Positions 48,243-60,625 are shown, counted from the stretch's first letter. The stretch is DNA of 64,000 nt from Orobanche coerulescens (GCA_033398695.1 CM065804.1:120151501-120215500); one strand, 5' to 3'. Notes: generated from the sequence alone by a model not told the origin. Numbers and translations are program-made.

Positions 48243-50413
48243 TGTAACACCCCCAGATCAAACCGGGAATATTACACGCCGCAAACCCTCTCCGTGAGGA
48301 TCCGTCAGGCTAGACATCAAAACAACACATTACATTACATACCGACGAATCAAAATAACGAACCAATAGACCGATTTGGTCTTTCGTCACTGACTTACAA
48401 ATCAAAAAACATAACTCATCTAGACTCATACCCACGCAAGGGTAAAATACTTGCAACAACGAACAATAAGACAGCGGAAAAGACAATACAATGGACTTCG
48501 ACTAACTTAACCCAAAACTGGCCTTCGTACGATTAGTATCATTCGTCTTTCATCATCCCTCGTACCGATCCTGTGACATGCTCCCGAAAACCTGCATGTA
48601 CCTGGACACAATACAGATATCCACCCCCCGATTACTCGGGGGTTAGCAAAACTCCACTGTTTCGCCAGTGCAAGTATAAAGTGCAAAAATGAGCCATACA
48701 CAACACATTCCGAGAATACAACGAAAGACTTCCCGAGATATATTTAGTTAAAATAGTTTAAGTCTTGAAAGTAGAAACGAAGCATGTAAGCACTTTGAAA
48801 ACACTTACAAATCTTGGGAGTTTTTGAAAACATTAGAAATTGAAAAGTTCTAAATTCCTCGAAAGCCACTTAGGGTCACAGCCCCAAAGTTTATTTTCTA
48901 AAATACAAATCCATTAACAAAGCACGGGGTTCACGACCCAACCATTTCGATCACAAAACACAGGGCCCACGACCCGATCATCCACTGCAATTCACTTACA
49001 AGGACACATTACACATAACACATTATTCTTATGCCATTCTAGCCAAGCACCAAGACTCGATATATAATGTCTCTCGACTCCGAGCACAAAGTATTGTGAT
49101 ACTCCGGACAATATCACAATTAACGAAAACATCAACATCATCCTCAAGATGAAAACTACACCTGGTAACCCGCGACCGTACCCCTTAGTATCGGCCCCCA
49201 GACGCCCCGTCGAACGCTCCGGGTGGGAAACCACTTCCGCGGCCGTACCCCTTAGTATCGACCCCCAGACATCCCGTCGGACACTCCGGGTGGAAGTTCA
49301 ACCACACACGCACCCAAGTCCACTTTCGTGGCCGTACCCCTTAGTATCGATCCCCAGACGTCCCATCGAACGCTCCGGGTGGAAGTAACAACACACACAC
49401 ATGTTCCAAAATCACAGTTGCAAACCACAAGCCTCGAAGGTCAATCACAGTATATATAGTCGAGGTACCTTATTAGAATGGCCAGTTCATCCAACATATA
49501 CTCACGACCAAGTAACGATACAATTCATGCTAGAATTTCAATGATGCAGCTAGTACCAATAACATAGTAACGAGGGAAAGTACCTATCCAACCACGCTGA
49601 ACGACACAATGACACAGGATCATCAATAGGCATATGTTCCACACATATCTCAAGGAAAGGTTAAACTATAAATCTACAACATCATAATCACACAAAACGA
49701 TACCCCACACATACTTAGGCAAGCACATTTAACAACGAAATCATACGAGTTATCTTTTAAGGAAGTATTGAAAAGCATATCGATTCCTTTGAAAGTTAAT
49801 TATAGACATTCATAAATCACGTATCGTAAATTACCAACTAATATATCCATAAAACACGTAATGTATGGGCAAGATACTTGCCTCGAATTCAATTTGTGAA
49901 TACTCCAACGAACGCGACTCGGCCGAAACAGCCCCGAAAACCGACCACCTTCGCGAGAAATCAATAACAACACCATCACTACGAGAATAACACCGCTACG
50001 AATCAACAATACTAAACGAAATCCAAATCGACACTAAGAAACAACAAGGGTTCAAGGGTTTCCCAAGGAAATCAAAATCATGTTCCGGGTGGAATGAAAT
50101 CAATAAATGAGTTTCTAATCCGTAGGGTACAACCAAAACAACAAGAACTACACAATTAATTTATCATTTCCGGGTGAACTCAAGAGATCAAGGAAAACCC
50201 CCCAAAATTCCCAAAACTAAGGTTCTAAGGGATTTTACCTCGAATCCGACGGTGGAAGATGAAAGAAGGTTGATAAATCCATGTTAGGAGTTGAAAGGAG
50301 TTGATATTTAATGATATCTGGCCGAGATCTCCACCTTCTCACGCCTGGAATCGCCTAGGTCGCCGGAGGGGAGGAAGTGAAATGAAAAATGACGAAAGTT
50401 GACCTATGCAGTC

Positions 50414-50545
50414 CTATTTATACTGTCAACAGTTAGCGCACGCTAAGATATGTGTAGCGTGCGCTATCGGATGCAAAATGCAGTCCAGAACCCTCTGCCA
50501 GACTTCGTTAGCGCGCGCGAATAAATGGGTTTAGCGTGCGCTAAT
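50414..50545 (-). promoter_or_regulatory. TATA box and AGCGYRCGCT palindromes, LTR M
   Basis: On the minus strand AGTATAAATAGG is preceded by four to five TTAGCGCACGCTAA-type motifs at 50433-50543 (for example TAGCGTGCGCTA and TTAGCGCGCGCG). The core is the same as in element N although the two LTRs differ elsewhere. Confidence 0.6.
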
Positions 50546-50937
50546 TATAGACTGTGTAGTCTTTGCTATTTCGGCCATAACTCCTTCGTCCGGACTCCGA
50601 TTGACTCGCCGTTTGAACCATTAGAAAGCTAATTTTATGCTCTATCACAATGTAAAGTTTAAGAATTTTTAGACATAATAAGTTCCGGTGGTGATCTTAC
50701 AAAATCGACCAAATGCACAACAACGATACTCCTCGACAAAACAATGATTATTCAACATGCAACGAAACACTAACGGACAACACCTGTAATATCCGGATTT
50801 ATTACTATGTATGTTACCTGTATTCGAACCCTGTATTATTCGGAATTGTGATCTTGATGATTGGAGTATGATATTTCTTACATTGGTATCTTTGTACATA
50901 AGTATATCAACATGCAAAATTTCTCATGCAAACTCGT

Positions 50938-51192
50938 GATAGCGCACGCTAAGAATGTAGCTTAACGCGCGCTATCGGCTACTACTAGCGCACACTACGT
51001 ATGTAGGAGTTGCGTGCGCTAGGCACTCAATTATTGAGCTGGGCGGCTAGCACATGCGCCAGCCGGGACATGGGTCCGGGTAAGATTCTCGCGGAAGAAC
51101 CTGGATAGTTTTGAAGTCAACTCTTATTAGCGCGCGCTGAGGAATGCTTAGTAGCGTGCGCTAATCTGCTTTGTGCAGAAAGTTTATATATG
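50938..51192 (+). promoter_or_regulatory. AGCGCGCT-type palindrome array and TATA box, 5' LTR of N
   Basis: Motifs TAGCGCACGCTA, TTAACGCGCGCTA, TAGCGCACACTA, TTGCGTGCGCTA, TTAGCGCGCGCTG and TAGCGTGCGCTAA precede TTTATATATG. The 3' LTR has the same array with several C/T or G/A differences. Confidence 0.65.
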
Positions 51193-52006
51193 GGCCAGCA
51201 CTCCATTTTTATTCCCATTTCCTTCGTCCATTCTTCAGTTTTGAGAGACCAGAGGGAAATAAATATCCTCCTAACATTCTTAGAATACATCTACTTGATC
51301 CTTGAACATTGGATATTACTTGTGAGTGATCATTGAAGTGAAGTAACACCTTGAAGTAGCATATAACCAACCGGAGTCGGATTCTACCTTGTGGTTCAGT
51401 GATTTTGTCATATTAAGGTATGTTGATTCTATCTTCAACTCTAGATTCGTGTTATGGAGAATAAGATGATCATGTTAGCTAGTATTGATCTTCTTGGATG
51501 AATTATCCAAAGCACATCATGTTTGGAATATTGAGATGAATATGCCTTAAGTACCTTGATTATGAACATCATGATTCGAATCTTATTAAATTGAACAAGT
51601 AGAGGAAGTTTCTATCATTGGTAAATCCGAATTTAGTAGGTGTCTTCATAGCAATCATGGACTTGACTTTAGTATCACTATTGTTAGACGGATATAAGAG
51701 ATTAATCATGGAAGGATTTATCTTGGAATGTTAATCAAACTACAGGGTGATAGTTTTCATTGATATTAAGGTGTTGATATCGACCGTTAAGCCTTCCGAA
51801 TTATCGCATGAAGAATTGTATTTGAAATGGAATATGGTTTTATAATAGTATACATATTCTTGAATCCGAAGTTGTTGTTATCCGTAAGATCATTCATAAC
51901 CGTATGAACATGATATTCATGGAGGTAACATGAATTAACACTGAAGATTTCTTTGGTTTGATCATGATGAGATCAGTCTACTGCCCAGTAGTGAACTGCC
52001 ATGCAT

Positions 52007-52226
52007 AGTTAGTGCACGCTAAGCTATGTAGATTAACGTGCACTATCGAGAATGAGTTAACATACGCTACGCTTGGTACATAACGTACGTTAGGCCATCA
52101 GTCGAGTCAGTCGGCTGATGAGTGAGGTACTGACCATGCATAGTTAGCGCACGCTAGGCTTTGTTGTTTGCGTGTGCTATCGAGCAGACTTAACGCACGC
52201 TATACAGAATACTTAGCGTACGCTAA
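52007..52226 (+). repeat. Second palindrome array downstream of the TATA box, LTR of N
   Basis: TTAGTGCACGCTA, TTAACGTGCACTA, TTAACATACGCTA, TTAGCGCACGCTA, TTAACGCACGCTA and TTAGCGTACGCTA, about 830-1,040 bases downstream of the TATA box, with a TAACGTACGTTA among them (52081-52092). The copy in the 3' LTR is at 59280-59500. Confidence 0.75.
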
Positions 52227-53137
52227 GAAGTTCAGGCAGATTGCGTTTTATGAACTTTCGGCCGTAATTTTGGATTGTTAGACATTCGTATGACATTAGA
52301 TAAATTCTAGATTATTTCTTTTGTTAAGGTTCGAGCTTGTTACGTGATTGATTGAAGGGGCGACCTTCGAGTGTTTTGTGGAAGTTTTGTCCTTGTCTTC
52401 GAACCGAGGCAAGTACTCTAATTAGAATTGTTTATATTATGATAATTATCATGTGATTGTATTGTGTACATGTGTTGTGATTATATGTACACCATGCGTT
52501 GATCCGACGGGAATCATCATGGGAATCTATAGCTGTGTGCGCTGGATCGTTGGACAGGTAGTTCCACCATGTGTTGGTCCGATGGGATCATCATGGGAAT
52601 CTATAGCTGTGTGCGCTGGATCGTTGGAATACCATCAGTATGTTGGAAAATGTTATGATATGATATGTGTTGTTGGTATTTCTCGTTGGAGAAACTTGTC
52701 ACGATATAATTGTTGATTATATGACTGTTGTATGATTATTGTACTTGTAATAGCATCGTTGTGCTAACCCCTGCGGGGGTGAACATTTGTTTATGTTCAG
52801 GATCCAGGAGAGCGGGGAAACAACCACTGAAGCTGCATGACGACGAGCGTGCAGAGTGATGTTCCGGCCGGGTTTTATTGTCTGTTGTTTGTTGGTTATT
52901 TCAATCAGTACTCGTGTGCGTCGTCAGTTAAAGATGTTTGGATTTTGGTGATGTATTAATAACCCTTCATTGGATAATTATATTCTCGGTATTGAACAAG
53001 ACTGTTGTATTTTATTTCAGTAATTTCATAAGTTGGTATCTGTTATTGTCTTTTCGCTTCTTCAGCCTTGTAAATTTATATGTAAAGGATTTACGGCGCT
53101 GTAATATTCCTGAATATATCGGGGGTGTTACAGAATA

Positions 53138-53149
53138 TGGTATTGGAGC
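53138..53149 (+). promoter_or_regulatory. Primer-binding site, element N
   Basis: TGGTATTGGAGC, five bases after the LTR, with one more change (C to T) than the copies in the other elements. Confidence 0.85.
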
Positions 53150-53367
53150 TAAGATTATGGATATCTTGGCCATTGGGTTAAAATAGGGGTCATTTACGTC
53201 TTTTGAGGTAACCGGCCGTGAATGACATCACTGCACTGCCTACGTCTTCATGAGAACGGTGGTTGTAAGTTCCAAAACTCTATCTCGTTCTTTACATGTT
53301 GTACCTCTTTATACTTGAACATTAGAACGATGTTGTTACCTGTATATTGAGTATCTATGCTTACAGT

Positions 53368-56300
53368 ATGTTGAGAGGCGTACGTGGATGTGGTCGCGGT
53401 CGTGGACGCAGACGAAGGAATGCTGAAAGGGAGGCGTCGCCTTCTAATCAGACCAGTCATAGCTCAGGCGAGCCGCGACGATCCATAAATAACGAATTGG
53501 AACCTGCTGTACCAGAAATCCTTCATCAAGTGGTGAATCAAATGACTCAGTTCGCTCAGGTCGTGGACCGAATGCAGGTGGCAGTGGGATTTCAGCAGGG
53601 AGATGGACAGCAAAGGATCCCAGAAATGGGAAATCGAGGTGACCGATGGTTGCAAGAAGTAGCAAAGATGTAACCATCCAGATTTCACGGCTTTTCCGAG
53701 ACTCCCACTTGGGATCATTGGTTGAAGGAATTAGAGAAAAATTTTGCTGGAATTAATTGCCCAGACGACAGGAGAGATCCTATTGCCCAGTACTTTCTGA
53801 TAGGGGAAGCATCCGAGTGGTGGGAAGCTATCCGACCTGCAGATCATGATGCTGATTGGACAGAATTTAAAATGATGATGGAAGCTCAGTACTGCCCTCG
53901 TCCTGTGAGGGAAGCCAAACTTCGGGAGTTTTTCTCCGCTCAGCCATTAGACGAACCCGTATCCCAGACCATTAAGACGTTTAATCAGCAGTTAGCATTT
54001 GTTCGACATCTGGTCAGAACAGATGCAGAGATGATGATTCACTTTGAAATGAGGATGAAACCAGAAATCCAAAGGTACATGTCCGGTTTTGAATGTACCA
54101 CTCTCCATCAATACCAAGATAAGGCGTTGGCTTACGAAATCAAGGAAGCAGCAATGGAAAAGTTTACGGAGTCGAAGAAGCAGAAAGTCTCTGGTACTTT
54201 CATAGAGCACAAGAACAGCGGGCCTCGCAAAGCCCAGTCATCCTTTTATTCTTTCAAGAAACATCCGCACCCATCTAAGAGCGGAAAGAATTTCGGAACA
54301 ATGTCAGCCAGGACGGATACAACTAGGAAGTGCTTTAACTGTGGTCGCCCAGGCCACCTTTGGCGTGATTGTTTGCCCACTCCAATTACATGTTTTGATT
54401 GCGGACAGGAAGGGCACCGGGTGATGTTTCGCAAGGATGCCACCAAGTACAATGGAACATGTACGTCACAGTCAGTTCACAAAGAAGCTAGTATCCAACA
54501 GACGAAGCAAAGTGTTCAGATGCCTCAAAATTTTTGCCGCGGACGAGGCAAAGGACAATGGGACCGAAAGGGGACATTGAGTGCCGGATCTGTTCCCCCA
54601 CGTCTGTACAAGATGAGGAGGACAGACAATCAGGATGCTACTGTCGCATCAGGTACTGTCCAGATCCTTTCCCAGCCAGTTAGTGTTTTATTCGATACAG
54701 AAGCTACGCATTCTTTTATATCCTTGTCTTGTGTAAATAGTTTGAATATTTCTGGTTTTCATACTTGTGAACCTTATGTTGTTGGTTTACCGAGTGGAGA
54801 GAGGATTGTTGGGAACTTAGAGACTAGAGATTTACCTGTGTCATTTGGGGGTAGGGAATGGCTCTCAAATCTGATTGTGATAGAAATGCAAGGAGACGAC
54901 CTGATACTCGGAGACGATTGGCTTAATCGATATGAAGCTATTGTAAACTATCGAAGGAGAAATATTTCGCTGATAGCTGACGATGGTTTCAAGTCTTTGA
55001 GGATGGAAACCAGAAGCTCGGGAAAGTTGATCAAGGCGATGAAAGTCACAAATTGTTGAAGCAGTGTGTACAGGATCGGTGCTATGCAATGAAGAAAGAA
55101 GACGAAATTATGGAACTTTCATCCATTCCTGTCGTTAACGAATTTCCAGATGTATTTCCTGACGAGTTAACTGGACTACCTCCACGAAGGGATGTAGAAT
55201 ATACCATTGAACTGGAACCCAGAGCTACACTAATTTCTAAGGCGCCGTATCGTATGGTACCTACTGAGATGTATGAACTGAAAAAGCAGCTGGAGGAGTT
55301 ACTGGACAAAGGCTATATTCAGCCAAGCGTTTCGCCCTGGGGTGCACCGGTTCTTTTTGTCCGAAAGAAGGATGGATTGCTTCGACTGTGTATCGACTAT
55401 CGAGAGTTGAACAAGATGACGATTAAGAACAAATATCCGTTGCCACGGATTGATGATTTATTTGACCAGTTGCAAGGAGCAACAGTATTTTCTAAAATCG
55501 ATCTGAGATCAGGATACCATCAGCTGCGGATTAAGGAATCTGATGTTCCAAAGTTAGCATTCAGAACTCGCTACGGACACTATGAGTTTGTAGTGATGCC
55601 GTTTGGTCTCACTAATGCACCTGCTGTATTCATGCAGTTGATGAACCGAGTGTTCATCGAATAATTGGATAAATTTATGGTCATTTTCATTGATGACATT
55701 CTGGTGTATTCTAAGAGCCCGGAGGAACATGCGCAGCATTTGCGGATAGTATTAGAACTTTTGAGAAGCGAGCAACTGTACGCCAAACTCTCTAAGTGTG
55801 AATTCTGGCTAAAGGAAGTAATGTTCCTCAGTCATGTAGTATCAGCTGAAGGAGTCTAAGTATATCCTCAGAAAATTGAAGCGGTTTTGGATTGGAAGCC
55901 TCCAAAGAACGTGAAAGAAGTCCGAAGCTTCTTAGGACTTGCTGGATATTATCGTCGATTTGTGAAAGGGTTTTCTAAAATCTCCCGCCCACTTACTCGA
56001 CTCCTGCAGAAAACTTAAAAGTTTGAGTGTAACGAGTCGTGTCAGACTAGTTTTGATGAATTGAAGGAGAGATTGACGACAGCACCAATTTTATCACTTC
56101 CATAGGGGACTGGAGGATTCATAGTTTACAGTGATGCTTCGAACCAAGGACTCAGATGCGTATTGATGCAGAATGACAAAGTGATCGCCTATGCATCGCG
56201 ACAGCTGAAACCCTATGAAGTGAATTATCCAACACATGATTTAGAGCTAGCAGCAGTAGTTTTTGGTTTGAAAATCTGGAGACATTACCTGTACGGGACT

Positions 56301-58023
56301 CACTGTCAGATCTTTACTGATCACAAGCGTCTCAAATACATCTTCAGTCAGAAAGAACTAAACATGCGGCAAAGAAGATGGTTAGATCTGATTAAAGACT
56401 ACGACTTGGAGATTTTATATCATCCAGGCAAAGCAAATGTGGTGGCCGATGCACTTAGCCGCAAGCCTATTTCTATTCAGATGATGGAGACTCTGACCTC
56501 CCAACTTAACCTTCAACGAGATATGATTAGAGAAGGAATTGAAGTGTGGTTACAAAGAGTCCAAGGACAACTGTGCGTGATGGAATTAAACATTAACCGA
56601 AGAAATCAAATCTAGATGGACAGATGATTCTCTGATGATTTGGTTACGTGATGAAGTGATCAAGGGAAAGGCCCCCGGATTCCTAATTCATGATGATGGA
56701 GTTTTGAGATTTCAGAACCGACTCTGCGTTCCTGATATCGATGTACTGAAACAGACGATTATGAAGAAAGCTCACAACTCACCCTATTATTTCCACCCGG
56801 GCACCAGTAAGATGTATAAGGACTTGAAACAAAATTTCTGGTGGGGCAACAAGAAGAAAGATGTAGCGGACTATGTTTCGAAATGCTTGACTAGTCAGCA
56901 AGTTAAAATCGAGCATCAACGACCTGCCGGGATGTTGAAGCCGCTTCCGATTCCTGAATGGAAGTGGGAGGACATATCGATGGACTTTATTACTAGTATG
57001 CCGAGAACCAAGACAGGAATGAACATGATTTGGGTGATAGTTGATCGTTTAACCAAATCAGCTCATTTTCTGGGCATTACGGATACGTGGGGACCAGAGA
57101 GGTTGGCACGAGTATTTATTTCGGAAATAGTTCGATTGCATGGTACACCGAAGACCATTATTTCTGATCGAGACGGCCGTTTTGTGTCTCATTTTTGGAA
57201 AGCAGTTCATAAGGCCTTGGGGACCGAGTTGAACTTCAGTACAGCTTATCACACGCAGACTGACGGACAATCCGAGAGGACCATTCAAACGGTAGAAGGT
57301 ATGCTAAGGGCCTGTGCCTTATATTGGTCAAACGATTGGGAAATTCATCTACCGTTGATTGAATTTACCTACAATAATAGTTGGCATGCTTCCATTAAGA
57401 TGGCACCATTTGGGGCATTATACGGGATAAGATGAAGATCGCCCCTATGCTGGGACGATTCATCAGACTTGATCGGAACAGAACTAGAGTTGATCGTATA
57501 GACTCGAGAGAAGATAGCTTTAATTCGTGATAGACTGTTGACCGCCCAGAGTCGACAGAAATTTTATGCAGACGTACGCCGTTGCCCTTTGGAGTTCAGT
57601 ACGGGAGACCATGTACTTTTAAAGGTTTCTCCTACTCGGGGAATCTTTCGTTTCGGAAGGAAAGGAAAACTGATTCCGAGATATATCGGAGCATTTGAGA
57701 TCCTTGAGAGAGTTGGAGAGTTGGCATATAGATTGGCATTGCCGCCGTCATTGTGCCATGTTCATAACGTGTTCCACGTATCCCAGTTACGGAGGTATAT
57801 ACAAGATCCTTGTCATGTCATTAAATTCGGAGAGATCGAAGTCGCTCAAGATGGGACGTTTGAAGAAAGACCGGTCAAGATACTTGAGAGTCGAGTTAAG
57901 CAGTTGAGGAACAAACCCATCGTTTTGGTCAAAGTTCAATGGTCACGTCACGGAGTGGAAGAAGCCACATGGGAAACGGAAGATGGCATGAAGTCCAGAT
58001 ATCCCGAGTTATTTTTGTCTTGA
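53368..58023 (+). pseudogene. gypsy gag-pol of element N
   Basis: Chromoviral polyprotein from ATG at 53368 (Arg/Gly-rich start). Order: gag; two zinc knuckles, the first intact (CFNCGRPGHLWRDC, 54331-54372), the second without its last Cys (CFDCGQEGHRVMFR); protease with DTE in place of DTG/DSG (54694-54702); RT ([21 protein letters not shown]); RNase H ([17 protein letters not shown]); integrase finger (HPGTSKMYKD, CLTSQ, where the expected Cys is Ser); core (DRDGRFVSHFW, TDGQSERTIQT); chromodomain end (VKVQWSRHGVEEATWE). Stops: 53671, 55662, 55857, 56016, 56103, 57433 and 57499. Frameshifts: about 55047 and about 56592. Length and layout are otherwise complete. Confidence 0.93.
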
Positions 58024-58044
58024 GTTTCGGGACGAAACTCCTTT

Positions 58045-58058
58045 TTAGTAGGAGAGTA
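58045..58058 (+). promoter_or_regulatory. Polypurine tract, element N
   Basis: TTAGTAGGAGAGTA directly before the 3' LTR, after the conserved TTTCGGGACGAAACT that follows the pol stop in several gypsy elements here. Confidence 0.75.
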
Positions 58059-60405
58059 TGTAATATCCGGATTTATTACTATGTATTTTACCTGTATTCG
58101 AACCCTGTATTATTCGGAATTGTGATCTTGATGATTGGAGTATGATATTTCTTACATTGGTATCTTTGTACATAAGTATATCAACATACAAAATTTCTCA
58201 TGCAAACTCGTGATAGCGCACGCTAAGAATGTAGCTTAACGCGCGCTATCGGCTACTACTAGCGCACGCTATGTATGTAGGAGTTGCGTGCGCTAGGCAC
58301 TCAATTATTGAGCTGGGCGGCTAGCACATGCGCCAGCCGGGACATGGGTCCGGGTAAGATTCCTGCGGACGAACCTGGACAGTTTTGACGTCAACTCTTA
58401 TTAGCGCGCGCTAAGGAATGCTTAATAGCGTGCGCTAATCTGCTTTGTGCAGAAAGTTTATATATGGGCCAGCACTCCATTTTTATTCCCATTTCCTTCG
58501 TTCATTCTTCAGTTTTGAGAGACCAGAGGGAAATAATTATCCTCCTAACATACTTAGAACACATCTACTTGATCCTTGAACATTGGATATTACTTGTGAG
58601 TGATCATTGAAGTGAAGTAACACCTTTAAGTGGCATATAACCAACCGGAGTCGGATTCTACCTTGTGGTTCAGTGATTTCGTCATTTTAAGGTATGTTGA
58701 TTCTATCTTCAACTCTAGATTCGTGTTATGGAGAATAAGATGATCATGTTAGCTAGTATTGATCTTCTTGGATGAATTATCCAAAGCACATCATGTTTGG
58801 AATATTGAGATGAATATGCCTTAAGTACCTTGATTATGAACATCATGATTCGAATCTTATTACATTGAACAAGTAGAGGAAGTTTCTATCATTGGTAAAT
58901 CCGAATTTAGTAGGTATCTTCATAGCAATCATGGACTTGACTTTAGTATCACTATTGTTAGATGGATATAAGAGATTAATCATGGAAGGATTTATCTTGG
59001 AATGTTAATCAAACTACAGAGTGATAGTTTTCATTGATATTAAGGTGTTGATATCGACCGTTAAGCCTTCCGAATTATCGCATGAAGAATTGTATTTGAA
59101 ATGTAATATGGTTTTATAATAGTATACATATTCTTGAATCCGAAGTTGTTGTTATCCGTAAGATCATTCATAACCGTATGAACATGATATTCATGGAGGT
59201 AACATGAATTAACACTGAAGATTTCATTGGTTTGATCATGATGAGATCAGTCTACTGCCCATTAGTGAACTGCCATGCATAGTTAGCGCATGCTAAGCTA
59301 TGTAGATTAACGTGCGCTATCGAGCATGAGTTAACGTACGCTACGTTTGGTACGTAACGTACGTTAGGACATCAGTCGAGTCAGTCGGCTGATCAGTGAG
59401 GTACTGACCATGCATAGTTAGTGCACGCTAGGCTTTGTTGCTTGCGTGCGCTATCGAGCAGACTTAACGCACGCTATACAGAATACTTAGCGTACGCTAA
59501 GAAGTTCAGGCAGATTGCGTTTTATGAACTTTCGGCCGTAATTTTGGATTGTTAGACATTCGTACGGCATGAGATAAATTCTAGATTATTTCTTTTGTTA
59601 AGGTTCGAGCTTGTTATGTGATTGATTGAAGGGGCGACCTTCGAGTGGTTTGTGGAAGTTTTGTCCTTGTCTTCGAACCGAGGCAAGTACTCTAATTAGA
59701 ATTGTTTATATTATGATAATTATCATGTGATTATATTGTGTAAATGTATTGTGATTATATGTCCACCATGCGTTGATCCGACGGAATCATCATGGGAATC
59801 TATAGCTGTGTGCGCTGGATCGTTGGATAGGTAGTTCCACCATGTGTTGGTCCGACGGGATCATCATGGGAATCTATAGCTATGTGCGCTGGATCGTTGG
59901 AATACCATCAGTATGTTGGAAAATGTTATGATATTATATGTGTTGTTGGTATTTCTCGTTGGAGAAACTTTTCATGATATAATTGTTGATTATATTACTG
60001 TTGTATGATTATTGTACTTGTACTAGCATCGTTGTGCTAACCCCTGCGGGGGTGAACATTTTTTTATGTTCAGGATCCAGGAGAGCGGGGAAACAACCAC
60101 TGGAGCTGCATGACGACGAGGGTGCAGAGTGATGTTCCGGCCGGGTTTTATTGTCTGTTGTTTGTTGGTTATTTCAATCAGTACTCGAGTGCATCGTCAG
60201 TTTAAGATGTTTGGATTTTGGTGATGTATTAATAACCCTTCATTGGATAATTGTATTCTCGGTATTGAACAATACTGTTGTATTTTATTTCAGTAATTTC
60301 ATAAGTTGGTATCTGTTATTGTCTTTTCGCTTCTTCAGCCTTGTAAATTCTTACGTAAAGGATTTACGGCGCTGTGATATTCCTGAATATATCGGGGGTG
60401 TTACA
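58059..60405 (+). repeat. 3' LTR of element N
   Basis: 2,347 bp copy of the 5' LTR; TATA 58457-58466, terminal stem-loop 60343-60367 (GUAAAUUCUU with AAGGAUUUAC, ten pairs), tandem units 59761-59900. Followed by ACACC. Confidence 0.95.
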
Positions 60406-60625
60406 ACACCAATGATCCAAATAGGAAACAAACAAATAACAAAGCACGACGTAATATTAGCTCGACTTACGCAATGATAAGTCGAACCCGGCAAACACTA
60501 CAACACGGTACATCGGCCATACCCAACATAGGGGAAAATCTCAAGAAATTGCCAACTTAACAAAATGACCGGCGCAACCGACAAAAATTCAAAACTAACC
60601 AGAATCGAGAATCTCGGGTATTACA

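Larger units (their letters stand above)
50785..53132 (+). repeat. 5' LTR of element N
   Basis: 2,348 bp, TGTAATATCC to GGGGGTGTTACA. TATA TTTATATATG at 51183-51192; first AGCGCGCT array 50938-51172, second array 52007-52226; tandem units with ATCATGGGAATCTATAGC at 52491-52630; terminal stem-loop 53070-53094. Confidence 0.95.
50785..60405 (+). mobile_element. Full-length gypsy (Tekay/Del-like) element N, inactivated
   Basis: 9,621 bp with LTRs 50785-53132 and 58059-60405, target duplication ACACC (50780-50784 and 60406-60410), an iMet-type primer site, complete gag-pol layout and a purine tract. It is the youngest insertion on the right side: it interrupts solo LTR M, which interrupts L. LTRs differ at about 11 of the first 400 positions by eye, mostly transitions. 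The polyprotein has seven nonsense codons and two frameshifts. Confidence 0.95.
48243..60625 (-). repeat. Solo gypsy LTR M, split by element N
   Basis: Minus-strand LTR, TGTAATACCCGAG (60625) to GGGGGTGTTACA (48243), flanked by TCTAG on both sides (48238-48242 and 60626-60630). Excluding N and one target copy it is about 2,757 bp. No primer site or coding sequence adjoins it, so it is a solo LTR. Terminal stem-loop at about 48281-48305 (GGAUCCUC with GAGGGUUU), tandem units with TTAGTATCGRCCCCCAGACG at 49168-49385, TATA at 50414-50423. Confidence 0.9.
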
